Counted from the first letter of the stretch, positions 1-7,965 are shown. The stretch is 10,789 nucleotides of DNA from Methylococcales bacterium (GCA_023146575.1 JAGLBU010000007.1:1-10789), one strand, 5' to 3'. Notes: generated by a model not told the origin, from the sequence alone. Numbers and translations: made by a program.

Positions 1-416
1 CGCTGGGAATGGTTTTGTTTTAAAATCGTTTCCTTACTAAACTTTAATTCTAAATGCGTTTTTACGCGCAATAAAACCTCGGTCGCCTTAAAAGGTTTGG
101 TAATGTAATCCACAGCGCCCAGCTCAAAGCCTTTAACGATGGCATCCGATTCTGTATTGGCGGATAAAAAAATAATGGGAATATGCTTGGTTTTTTCTAA
201 CGTTTTTAGTTGCTCACAGGTTTCAAAGCCATCCATCACTGGCATATTAATATCCAATAAAATAAGATCGGGAGGAATGGCTTGCGCGGCTAATAAGGCT
301 AATTTTCCACTGGTAACGGGGCGGACATAATAGTTATTATCCTTCATTAATTCTGAAAGTAATTTTAAATTTTGAGGTAAATCATCTACGATCAATATAT
401 TGGCTTTATTCGGCAT
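1..416 (-). CDS. Response regulator, receiver domain (partial, C-terminus beyond left edge)
   Basis: The 138 visible residues form a complete CheY-like receiver domain followed by the start of a helical linker. The acidic pair is Asp11-Asp12, the phosphoacceptor is Asp55 (in LILLDINMPVMDG), the switch residue is Ser85 (FLSAN) and the conserved lysine is Lys107 (YITKPF). After about residue 117 the sequence becomes charged and helical (RVKTHLELK), which in this class usually leads into a coiled coil and then a GGDEF, PAS-kinase or HD-GYP output; that output lies outside the window, so its job is unknown. The ATG at 416 is only 4 bp downstream of the stop of the hybrid kinase at 421-3714. A GAG at 424-426, inside that gene's end, is a modest ribosome-binding match at 7-nt spacing. 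The tight junction implies co-transcription, and the protein is a natural candidate partner for the two upstream kinases, which is inference. Alternatively it could be a further hybrid kinase with an N-terminal receiver. Confidence 0.9.
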   Translation of the reverse strand, partial: MPNKANILIVDDLPQNLKLLSELMKDNNYYVRPVTSGKLALLAAQAIPPDLILLDINMPVMDGFETCEQLKTLEKTKHIPIIFLSANTESDAIVKGFELGAVDYITKPFKATEVLLRVKTHLELKFSKETILKQNHSQ

Positions 417-420
417 GCTT

Positions 421-3400
421 TTACTCAAATAAGGTTAATAGTTTTTCATATTGAAAATCATCAATATGTTGTTGGATGGCGTTTGAAAGGGCATGGTTTT
501 CGGCAGCGACTAAAGGTTGTAAGTTTTCTATCGTTGCAATATCAACTTGCTCAATAGCCTGCTTTAAATTATCCCGTAACGCATCAGGCAGCGCTAATAG
601 TAATACTTTCAAGTCAAGGCTCTCAGATGTTTTTATGGTTTTTGATACTAGAGTCTGACTATTATCGGTGTCATGAGGTAAAAATTTACTCAATTCCATC
701 ATCAATTCATGACGATTGACAGGTTTTCTAAGATAGCCATCACATAGCTCACTAATAACTTCCTCATCTTGATTAAGTGCAAACGCGGTCACCGCGATAA
801 TAGGAATTTTTTGGGTTAACTCGAGTGCTTTTAGTTTTTCAGCCGCTTCATACCCATTCATTATCGGCATTTTCATGTCTAATAAAATTAAATCTGGTAG
901 AATTTCTTGCGCTTTTTCAAAAGCCTGTTGACCATCACAGGCAAAATATAATTTAAAATCCCAATCAGAAAGATAAGTTTCTAAAATTTCACGGTTATAA
1001 TCAACATCATCCACCACTAAAATAGTGGAAGGCTGAAAGATAAGGCCTTCAATATCAATAATATTGTTTGAAGTTGATGATTTTTCTTGTGAGGAAATTA
1101 TCTCTAAATCAGGGATCAATAAATGAAATGATGTTCCTAACCCTTCCTCACTTTCGATGTGAATATCGCCTTTCATTAAGGTGATGATTTTCATCGTAAT
1201 AGCTAAGCCTAAACCTGTTCCGCCGTATAAAGTTTCTTTTTGCCCCTGAACTTGCTCGAAAGAATGAAAAACTTTTTCTTGCTGATCTTTCCGAATTCCA
1301 ATGCCCGTATCAGAGACGACAATTTTCAAATCAACCCGACTGCCCTTTGACTCTTTTGATGCTTGGGAGCAAATACTAAGCGTAACCCCGCCTTGATGAG
1401 TAAATTTAATGGCATTTCCAATGAGGTTAACCAATACTTGCCTAATTTTAGCCTCATCCAAACCAATTATTTCGGATGATTTTTCGCCTACTGTACAGCG
1501 GAAGCTTAAGCCTTTTTCCTGTATTTTTGCTGAAAAAAGCCCTTCCATTTCCACACATAGAGCATTAATTGAAACAGGGGCGTATTGTAATTGCATTTTT
1601 CCCGATTCAATCCGAGAAAGGTCTAAAATATCATTAATTAAACTTAGTAACGCTTGCCCAGACGTATTAATTGTTTCAAGATAATGCACTTTTTTGCTCT
1701 CTTTTTCTAAGCGCATTAAAATTTCAGTAAAGCCTAAAATAGCGTTCATAGGCGTGCGGATTTCATGGCTCATATTGGCTAAAAATTCTGATTTAGCACG
1801 ATTTGCCATTTCAGCTCGATGTTGTGCTTCAACTAAGGCGGCTTCATTTAGCTTGCGTTTGGTAATATCATGGGTGGTGCCTAAAACCCCAATCAAATTT
1901 CCTGCTTTATCTTTGACCGCAGAGCAAGTCATTTCATACAGGACTTTTTTCTTGCTTTGGTTAACACGTACCACTTCACTGGTAAAAGGTTGACCACTTT
2001 TAATGGTATTTTTATCTTGCTGGCTAAAAAGTTCAGCCTCTTCTGGCTCAAAAAAATCAAAATCACTATGGCCAATAATATTTTTTGGGCGACGATTTAA
2101 AAATACCCCTACCGCAGGATTACAGGCTAAATAAATCCCATTAACATCTTTAAGCCACATTAAATCTGGAATATTTTGTAAAATAGTCTTTTTGAGAATT
2201 TCACTTTGAGAAAGTTTTTCTTTGGCCTTTCGATGGGCATCAATATCGGCATGGGTGCCAACAATCCGCAAAGGACGATTTTTATCGTCACAATCAATTA
2301 TTTTTCCGCGTGATCGAATCCATAAATAAGCACCACTCTTGCATAAAAATCGAAATTCGACATCATAAATAGGGCTTTTTCGAGCCACAAACGCATCCAT
2401 TGCATTTTTTATAGGCATAAAATCATCGGGATGAACCCGTTTTTTCCATTCCTCATAGACAGCAGGGTATTCATTCGGCTCATAGCCTGCAATGGTGTAG
2501 TAACGAGCGTCTAATAAAATTTGCCCTTCTCTTAAATTCCAATCCCAAATACCATCATTCGCAACCGACATGGCCAATTCATAACGTTTTTCACTGTCTT
2601 TAAAGGCCTTTTCAGCATCTTTATCGTGCGTTAAATCATGACAGACGGCATAAAGAATGCCTTTATTTTGGTAAGGAATTTTTGTTAAGCATATTTTAGT
2701 CGGAAAATTTTCACCATTTGCGCGTGTATGTATCCATTCAAACGTATTTAAGCCTGTTTCATAGGCTATTAGCATCATTTTAGGCGCTTTTTCAGTCGAT
2801 AACATTCCATCCAATTGTCTTTCAGGTGATAGTTTAGACGGATGGGTTTTAATAAAATCTTCTTTAGAGTCATACTGATACATTTTAAGGGCTGATAAAT
2901 TACAATCAATAACTCGATTTTTATCAATCAAAAAAATAGCATCGGTATTATTTTCAAAAATGATTTTATATTTTTCTTCACTTTCTTTAAGACACTTAAC
3001 TTGTCGGCCAATTTTAATGCGAACCATTAAAAATGAAACAATGGACAAGCCAATAATAATGATGATGAAAGCAATCATCCCTGAAAATAAGTACTGCCCC
3101 ATTTGATTGTAATGATCAACCTGCATTTGCGTGCGTTGCTGAAGCATGCTAAAAAAATCATCAATATAAACCGACATTTTTACTTTATTAACCAAATAAT
3201 TTTGATTAAACATGATTTGATTGGCTAACGCTGGATCTGGGTATCTTTTTTGGGTGAATTTTCCAAGCTTATCTTCAAATAAGCCTTCCATCGCATAAAA
3301 AGCCTTTGTTTCTGTTTTGAATAAATAACCAGAACTGGTTTCTATTTGTTGTAATTTAGTTAATTCCGCTTTACTAAAAGACAGTGCATTACCAAAAGAC

Positions 3401-3714
3401 ATGGTTTTAATTTTATCGTGTAAAACAATACTTCTTTGATTAACAAGGCTTTTATTTCCAGAACGGTCTAACAAGGCATCGTATTTTTTTTGCCATTTTT
3501 GATTGCCTGTTGCAATGTAGGTTCGACAATAACGGGTTAAATCATTACTCGTTCGTTGTAACTCTTTTGCCGCCAATAATGTTTGAAAGCGGGTTTCATA
3601 ACTTTGTTTAAAATCCAGATAATTTGTAAACATCCAATAAACAGTTATCAATAAAACCACCAAAAAAAGGATGCTTATCGCCGAAAGAACACTAAATAAT
3701 TTTTTTAAAGTCAT
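421..3714 (-). CDS. Membrane hybrid sensor histidine kinase: helical periplasmic sensor, PAS x3, HisKA, HATPase, REC, C-terminal tail
   Basis: This is a 1097-residue inner-membrane hybrid kinase. Transmembrane helix 1 spans about residues 8-30 and helix 2 about 209-233. They enclose a roughly 175-residue periplasmic domain that reads as all-helical, with a motif near 57-70 (NDLTRYCRTYIATG). The cytoplasmic part has PAS domains at about 243-365, 372-498 (PAS_3 type, with DGIWDWNL and HPDDF) and 504-622, then HisKA about 640-706 with phosphoacceptor His650 (ANMSHEIRTPMNA). The HATPase, about 752-868, has N-box Asn767, G1 DTGIGI at 802-807 and G2 GTGLGLAI at 832-839. The receiver, about 897-1012, has Asp902/Asp903, phosphoacceptor Asp946, Thr976 and Lys997. 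A helical tail (about 1040-1097) ends in DDFQYEKLLTLFE and has no HPt-type HxLKG motif. All catalytic residues are present, so it should autophosphorylate and pass phosphate to its own receiver. The ATG at 3714 is preceded directly by AAAGAG, unusually close for a ribosome site, but no other start would keep helix 1. The signal sensed cannot be named. Confidence 0.95.
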   Translation of the reverse strand: MTLKKLFSVLSAISILFLVVLLITVYWMFTNYLDFKQSYETRFQTLLAAKELQRTSNDLTRYCRTYIATGNQKWQKKYDALLDRSGNKSLVNQRSIVLHDKIKTMSFGNALSFSKAELTKLQQIETSSGYLFKTETKAFYAMEGLFEDKLGKFTQKRYPDPALANQIMFNQNYLVNKVKMSVYIDDFFSMLQQRTQMQVDHYNQMGQYLFSGMIAFIIIIIGLSIVSFLMVRIKIGRQVKCLKESEEKYKIIFENNTDAIFLIDKNRVIDCNLSALKMYQYDSKEDFIKTHPSKLSPERQLDGMLSTEKAPKMMLIAYETGLNTFEWIHTRANGENFPTKICLTKIPYQNKGILYAVCHDLTHDKDAEKAFKDSEKRYELAMSVANDGIWDWNLREGQILLDARYYTIAGYEPNEYPAVYEEWKKRVHPDDFMPIKNAMDAFVARKSPIYDVEFRFLCKSGAYLWIRSRGKIIDCDDKNRPLRIVGTHADIDAHRKAKEKLSQSEILKKTILQNIPDLMWLKDVNGIYLACNPAVGVFLNRRPKNIIGHSDFDFFEPEEAELFSQQDKNTIKSGQPFTSEVVRVNQSKKKVLYEMTCSAVKDKAGNLIGVLGTTHDITKRKLNEAALVEAQHRAEMANRAKSEFLANMSHEIRTPMNAILGFTEILMRLEKESKKVHYLETINTSGQALLSLINDILDLSRIESGKMQLQYAPVSINALCVEMEGLFSAKIQEKGLSFRCTVGEKSSEIIGLDEAKIRQVLVNLIGNAIKFTHQGGVTLSICSQASKESKGSRVDLKIVVSDTGIGIRKDQQEKVFHSFEQVQGQKETLYGGTGLGLAITMKIITLMKGDIHIESEEGLGTSFHLLIPDLEIISSQEKSSTSNNIIDIEGLIFQPSTILVVDDVDYNREILETYLSDWDFKLYFACDGQQAFEKAQEILPDLILLDMKMPIMNGYEAAEKLKALELTQKIPIIAVTAFALNQDEEVISELCDGYLRKPVNRHELMMELSKFLPHDTDNSQTLVSKTIKTSESLDLKVLLLALPDALRDNLKQAIEQVDIATIENLQPLVAAENHALSNAIQQHIDDFQYEKLLTLFE

Positions 3715-3725
3715 CTCTTTATTTT

Positions 3726-3747
3726 AAAAAATGACGATGCATTTTTT
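3726..3747. repeat. A/T-rich inverted repeat between the two hybrid kinases
   Basis: AAAAAATG and CATTTTTT form a perfect 8-bp inverted repeat around a 6-base loop (ACGATG), extendable by one T-A pair. It lies in the 57-bp gap between the kinase ending at 3772 and the one starting at 3714. It resembles a weak bidirectional terminator or attenuator, but the stem has only one G-C pair and would be unstable. Readthrough into the downstream kinase is therefore likely. It could also be chance in an A/T-rich spacer. Confidence 0.3.
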
Positions 3748-3771
3748 ATCATTACATGTTTTTTAGTAAAT

Positions 3772-6700
3772 TTATTGGAATAAGGTCAATAAGAATTCAT
3801 ATTCAAAATCATCAATTTGTTTTTGTATTGCCTCGGCGAGTTCTTTATCTTCTGTCCCTATTTTTTCAACGACTTTTTCAACTTGGTCAATATCTACAAT
3901 TTCAATCGCTTGCTGCAAAGTTTTTTTCAATTCAGATGGTAAATTATTCAAAGATTCTGGCGTTAAAATATATTCTTTATCCAATTCGTTCTCAGTTTCA
4001 CAAATACAATTCACCCCTAAATACTTTTGCATGGCGATAAAAATATCCGTATGTTTAAAGGGTTTTGCAATAAAATCATCACAACCTGATTCTAAAATTT
4101 CGGCTTTTTTATCTTCAAAAACAGAGGCGGTTACGGCAACGATAAAGGTTTCACTGGAAATTTCTTTAATTTTAATACTGGCTGTATGTCCATCCATCAC
4201 AGGCATTCTAATATCCATAAATACCATATCGGCTTTCCATTTTTGACAAATATCGACCGCTATTTTTCCATTTTCAGCTTCTTTTAAATTAAAGCCAAAA
4301 GGCTGTAATAATTCCATTAAGATGAGACGATTCATAGCGTCATCATCCACAATTAAAATATTATAATCACTTTGGTTAGGTCCTAATGAGATAATTTTAG
4401 GCTCTTCAGGTTGTGCTTTAATCGCCTCTTCAGCTTTCCCCACTAACACAGTAAATTTAAAGATAGAGCCTTTATTAACCACGCTTGAGACTGAAATATC
4501 ACCGCCCATAAGCTGAATAAATTCACGACTAATCGCAAGCCCTAAGCCTGCGCCTTCCGATGCTTTTAAACCACAACTGGTTTGCACAAAATTTTGAAAA
4601 ACTGCATCAAGTTCATTTTCGGCGATACCACAGCCTGTATCCTCAACTTCAAACACGAGCGTTACATTATTATCGGCGGCTAAAGAATAGGAACTAAGGC
4701 GAATAATAATGCCACCTTCATCCGTGAATTTAATCGCATTATTAATCAAATTTACTAGAATTTGACGTAATTTAGTTTTATCGGTATGAACTTGATTAGG
4801 CGTATCACCTTGATACTCGACCTTTAGGCTTAATTTATTTTTTGCCAGTTTGTCTTGAAATAACGGCTCTAGCTCATCTAATAATTCAAATAAATCAAAA
4901 TCTGTTTTTTGAAATTCAATTTTACCCGCTTCAATTTTAGAAATATTCAACACATCATTGATTAAACTGAGTAGATGATCGCCACTGCGATTAATAATTT
5001 TAAGGTTTTCGCGTTGTTTAGGGGTTAAATTTTCACCATTTGCCATAATTTGGGAAAAGCCTAAAATAGCATTTAACGGTGTGCGTAATTCATGGCTCAT
5101 GTTGGCAACAAATTGACTTTTGGCTAGACTTGCCTGCTCTGCGGCCTCTTTGGCGTCTTTCAATAATGCTTCCGTTTTTTTACGTTCGGTAATATCTTGA
5201 ATAATCCCTACAAAAACCGCTGAATGCTCTGTTTCTACTAATTGTAAGCGGACTTCGATTGGGTAAATAGAACCATCTTTTCGTTTGTGACGCGTTTGAA
5301 ATAAAACATAAGGCAGTTTACGTTCACGTAAGGGCTTGATTAAATTTAAAAAATATTCAGGGTCATAATCAGGCTTAATATCGACCGTGGTTAGTTTTTT
5401 AAGCTCTTCCATTGAATAGCCTAAATTATGCCGCGCACCTTTATTAACCTGCGTTAATAATAAGGATTTTGGATCAAACATATAAATCTCATTCCAAGAT
5501 TCCTCTAATACTTGACCTAAGCGGGTATTTTTTTCTTCCGCTTCCTTGTATTTAGTTATGTCTTCTTTAATGGCGACATAATGATTGACGACGTTATTTT
5601 CATCTCTAATAGGGGCAATAATGGTTTTTTCCCAGTGAGTTTCACCATTTTTACGCTGATTGATAAACTCACCATGCCACGTTTCTCCACGCAACAACGT
5701 ATCCCATAAATTTTCAATGGTCGCTTTTGGGGTTAAGCTTGATTTTAATATTTGTGGATTTTGACCTAAAATTTCTTCTGAACTGTAGCCTGTGACTTCG
5801 GTAAAGCGTGGATTAACGTATTCAATATGAGCGTCTAAATCGGTAATCATAATACTGTTAGGGTTTTCATCAATCACTACACTCAGTTTTTTTAATTCTT
5901 GACTACGTAAGGCTAACTGTTGTTCTAATAGCTCTTTCATTGCCGCATCAATTCTTTCTTTGCGTATCTTTCGCCCAATTCGAATGCTTAAGGCAATAGC
6001 AATTAAGGTCGAGACCACCGTGATGCTCATCGCTAATAATAAAATTCGGCGCAGACTAATATAATTGACTATTACCTCATCTTGATCAATTTTTGTGGTG
6101 AGTCCAAACCCTAAGGTATCACTCCACATCCAGACACCATAAACAGGTACGCCTCGGTAATCGTTGTAGCCATGCATATCAATAGAAATAGCATCCTTTT
6201 TTTCCACAGGAATGGCTAAACTACTTTGCTGACTTAGTTGAATAATATCCTTTGCAACACGGGTAAAAGGACGGTTTTTAAAAGGAATGGTAGATTCTTC
6301 ACCTTGCAATAAATTAACGTTTGGGTCTCGTAATTCAACTTGAGTTGTTTGTGAGTAATCGGATAAAACCCCTAACTGAGATAGGCTATCTCGTGAGCGA
6401 CTGGTGGTAAACATTCCCCCTGTTTCATCAATCAGATAGGTTTCGCCAGAATTGCCAACAGGCGCTTGTTGTGTCAGGTTAAAAAAGACATCTTCAGGTA
6501 ATAATCGCAAGGTTAAAATAGCAATGACCTTGTTTGCTTCATTAATAATAGGGGTTGCAAAAAATAATGTTTTAGGACGTTCATCCGCATGATCTTCATC
6601 AAGCGCAATATCAGATACTAATGGTGGTACAAATACAGTTTCACCCTGTAATACACGTTGCATTAAATCCTGCTTTTTAAGCCCAATAAAATTGTTTTTT

Positions 6701-7158
6701 CCAACATTCTCATCTTTTTGTGAGGCTAAGGAAATATTCTTTGGTGAAATAATAAAAAAACCAATATTAGGTTGTTCTAGTTGATATTTAACAAAGAAAT
6801 CACGTGCTTGCTTGAGAGAATCTAGTTTTTTAAGATCGGTGGCAGGCCTTTTAGAAAGATATAATAAATCTTCGGTGATTCTAATTAATTTTCTATTTCG
6901 CCCTAAGGTTTTAATCAAACTTTTACGTGCATTTACAAAAAAAATAATTCGATCATAGGTTGTATTGAGCGCTACTTTAAGGTCTTTTTGAACATCAGCG
7001 AGGGCTTGTCTACGATTTTCAGCTAAGCTATTAAAAATTTGATAAGCTGAAAAACTCATCAAAAAGACTAATAATAGCACCATAAAAACTTGGAATAGCC
7101 AAGAAAACAGGTTTTTTTTAATCGGCAGGCGATGAGGTTTTGATAATGAATCAGTCAT
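3772..7158 (-). CDS. Membrane hybrid sensor histidine kinase: dCache periplasmic sensor, PAS x2, HisKA, HATPase, REC, C-terminal tail
   Basis: Counted from the ATG at 7158 this is 1128 residues; a TTG at 7170 would add four (MAKT), and neither start has a clear ribosome site. Transmembrane helices lie at about 18-42 and 368-392. The roughly 320-residue periplasmic region between them looks like a double Cache ligand-binding domain (GETYLIDETGGMFTTSR near 238-254; YRGVPVYGVWMW near 334-345). Cytoplasmic PAS domains follow at about 420-539 and 541-660. The first has the NPRFTEVTGY and ETWHGEFINQRKNGE pattern seen in flavin-type PAS domains. HisKA has His689 (NMSHELRTPLNA). The HATPase has N-box Asn807, G1 DTGCGI at 840-845 and G2 GAGLGLAI at 869-876. 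The receiver, about 933-1048, has Asp938/Asp939, phosphoacceptor Asp982, Thr1010 and Lys1032. The tail ends IDDFEYEFLLTLFQ, closely matching that of the neighbouring kinase. All key residues are intact. A small extracellular ligand is the usual Cache input; which one is not visible. Confidence 0.95.
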   Translation of the reverse strand: MTDSLSKPHRLPIKKNLFSWLFQVFMVLLLVFLMSFSAYQIFNSLAENRRQALADVQKDLKVALNTTYDRIIFFVNARKSLIKTLGRNRKLIRITEDLLYLSKRPATDLKKLDSLKQARDFFVKYQLEQPNIGFFIISPKNISLASQKDENVGKNNFIGLKKQDLMQRVLQGETVFVPPLVSDIALDEDHADERPKTLFFATPIINEANKVIAILTLRLLPEDVFFNLTQQAPVGNSGETYLIDETGGMFTTSRSRDSLSQLGVLSDYSQTTQVELRDPNVNLLQGEESTIPFKNRPFTRVAKDIIQLSQQSSLAIPVEKKDAISIDMHGYNDYRGVPVYGVWMWSDTLGFGLTTKIDQDEVIVNYISLRRILLLAMSITVVSTLIAIALSIRIGRKIRKERIDAAMKELLEQQLALRSQELKKLSVVIDENPNSIMITDLDAHIEYVNPRFTEVTGYSSEEILGQNPQILKSSLTPKATIENLWDTLLRGETWHGEFINQRKNGETHWEKTIIAPIRDENNVVNHYVAIKEDITKYKEAEEKNTRLGQVLEESWNEIYMFDPKSLLLTQVNKGARHNLGYSMEELKKLTTVDIKPDYDPEYFLNLIKPLRERKLPYVLFQTRHKRKDGSIYPIEVRLQLVETEHSAVFVGIIQDITERKKTEALLKDAKEAAEQASLAKSQFVANMSHELRTPLNAILGFSQIMANGENLTPKQRENLKIINRSGDHLLSLINDVLNISKIEAGKIEFQKTDFDLFELLDELEPLFQDKLAKNKLSLKVEYQGDTPNQVHTDKTKLRQILVNLINNAIKFTDEGGIIIRLSSYSLAADNNVTLVFEVEDTGCGIAENELDAVFQNFVQTSCGLKASEGAGLGLAISREFIQLMGGDISVSSVVNKGSIFKFTVLVGKAEEAIKAQPEEPKIISLGPNQSDYNILIVDDDAMNRLILMELLQPFGFNLKEAENGKIAVDICQKWKADMVFMDIRMPVMDGHTASIKIKEISSETFIVAVTASVFEDKKAEILESGCDDFIAKPFKHTDIFIAMQKYLGVNCICETENELDKEYILTPESLNNLPSELKKTLQQAIEIVDIDQVEKVVEKIGTEDKELAEAIQKQIDDFEYEFLLTLFQ

Positions 7159-7245
7159 TGTTTTTGCCAAAAATGCTATTTGTCTACAGGATTTAAAAAA
7201 ATTACGTCTTTAAGTTTAGTGATTAATCCTAGCTTTTGAATGAAT

Positions 7246-7275
7246 TTTATAATAAAGCCTAAACTTATTTGTCAG
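7246..7275 (-). promoter_or_regulatory. Candidate sigma-70 promoter for the hybrid kinase cluster
   Basis: On the minus strand CTGACA (7275-7270, five of six matches to TTGACA) is separated by 18 bp from TATAAA (7251-7246, five of six matches to TATAAT). It sits about 90-115 bp upstream of the first kinase start, overlapping the last codons of the RDD gene. It would let the kinases be transcribed independently of the RDD gene. In A/T-rich DNA such matches arise by chance, so this is a candidate only. Confidence 0.4.
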
Positions 7276-7720
7276 GGGCTTTCTCAAAGACGAGATAGGT
7301 TTTTGATAAACGATCATGTAACGTGTAATGGTTTTTATCAAACAATACCCATAAAAACCCCATTCCTAATAGGCTCCACGACAATAGAGCGCCTAAAAAA
7401 CGCATCAATGCATGATGCCATGTGAGTCTTTGCCCGTCCATTGTTTTAAGACGCAATTTCCATGTTTTAAGCCCTGCTGTTTGGCCATCACGAGTCCAAA
7501 ACCATCCGAAAAATATAAAGCTTACGATTAAATAGTAGGGAATAATAATTATTTTAGCGGTAACCGCTTCACCATTATTAAACAGTAACAGGCAAGCGGC
7601 GGCTAAAAATAAAACGGCTAGTAACAATAATGTATCGTAAAAAATCGCGCCAAATCGCCGAAAAAACCCTACTTTTGATGCTTCGATATTAGGCGGTTTC
7701 GTTTTTTTTGAAGGAGACAA
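7265..7720 (-). CDS. RDD-family integral membrane protein
   Basis: A 151-residue protein with the RDD-family layout. The N-terminal membrane helix opens with GFFRRFGAIFYD (residues 18-29, holding the conserved Arg and Asp29) and runs to about 47. A second hydrophobic stretch covers about 56-75, followed by the family motif DGQTAGLKTWKLRL (78-91). A third lies about 105-127, and the protein ends HDRLSKTYLVFEK with Asp136. RDD proteins sit in the cytoplasmic membrane; most are uncharacterised, and a few have been linked to ion/proton exchange, so no substrate is assigned. The only workable start is a TTG at 7720, because a stop lies three codons upstream and the next Met is residue 94. It begins 6 bp after the stop of the 59-residue membrane protein and has no visible ribosome site, so translation may be coupled to that gene. 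The two genes probably form a small operon. Confidence 0.85.
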   Translation of the reverse strand: MSPSKKTKPPNIEASKVGFFRRFGAIFYDTLLLLAVLFLAAACLLLFNNGEAVTAKIIIIPYYLIVSFIFFGWFWTRDGQTAGLKTWKLRLKTMDGQRLTWHHALMRFLGALLSWSLLGMGFLWVLFDKNHYTLHDRLSKTYLVFEKAPDK

Positions 7721-7726
7721 AAATGA

Positions 7727-7906
7727 TTACAGTTTAAATAACGCAAGTTTTTGACCATAATACATGAACATCGCGCCCAGTCCACCGAGCATGAGCAATG
7801 AAAATAGAAAAGGGGGTTTATGCAGTAATAATACCGCTAAATCTATTAAGAAAATACTGGTTAAAACGGGGGTATCAATTAAGGTATTAAGAATTTTTTT
7901 AAACAT
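7727..7906 (-). CDS. Small two-helix membrane protein of unknown function (59 aa)
   Basis: I do not recognise this protein. It has a short basic N-terminus (MFKKILNTLI), a hydrophobic helix at about 12-28, a tight turn at HKPP (29-32), a second hydrophobic helix at about 33-50 (FLFSLLMLGGLGAMFMYY), and a short tail with two lysines. This fits a hairpin inserted in the inner membrane. The start chosen is the ATG at 7906 because GGAG (7913-7916) lies 6 nt upstream; the in-frame TTG and ATG further upstream overlap or abut that site. Its stop is 6 bp before the RDD gene, which argues that it is real and co-expressed with that gene. A chance ORF remains possible, but the ribosome site, hydrophobic pattern and spacing all favour a gene. 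Confidence 0.65.
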   Translation of the reverse strand: MFKKILNTLIDTPVLTSIFLIDLAVLLLHKPPFLFSLLMLGGLGAMFMYYGQKLALFKL

Positions 7907-7912
7907 GAACAT

Positions 7913-7916
7913 CTCC
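7913..7916 (-). promoter_or_regulatory. Ribosome binding site (GGAG) fixing the start of the 59-residue protein
   Basis: GGAG on the minus strand lies 6 nt before the ATG at 7906. The longer reading starting at TTG 7918 would place this site inside the coding sequence, so the shorter 59-residue form is preferred. Confidence 0.6.
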
Positions 7917-7965
7917 AATCATTATGCTTTATTTTTAAGAAGTTAGGTAAGCGTCAATCGTCATC

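Noticed and set aside
139..330. 63-residue plus-strand open frame
   Set aside because: It lies wholly antisense to the receiver-domain gene, whose residues and motifs are unmistakable; it has no domain pattern of its own.
1409..1993. Plus-strand open frames at 1409-1684 and 1694-1993
   Set aside because: They are antisense to the kinase and HATPase coding sequence of the minus-strand hybrid kinase and show no protein-like pattern.
3715..3771. Gap between the kinases as a strong transcription terminator
   Set aside because: The inverted repeat there is almost all A-T pairs and would form a weak hairpin, so it is listed only as a low-confidence repeat.
421..7158. The two kinases as a simple recent tandem duplication
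   Set aside because: Their periplasmic sensors and PAS arrangements differ, and the catalytic cores differ at many positions; only the family motifs and the C-terminal tail are closely alike.
7221..7228. GATTAATC palindrome upstream of the dCache kinase
   Set aside because: An 8-base palindrome in A/T-rich DNA is expected by chance and has no flanking support.
7240..7425. 61-residue plus-strand open frame
   Set aside because: Antisense to the RDD gene, whose family motifs are clear.
7764..7946. 60-residue plus-strand open frame opposite the small membrane protein
   Set aside because: The minus-strand reading has a ribosome site, a clean two-helix pattern and a tight junction with the next gene; the plus-strand reading has none of these.
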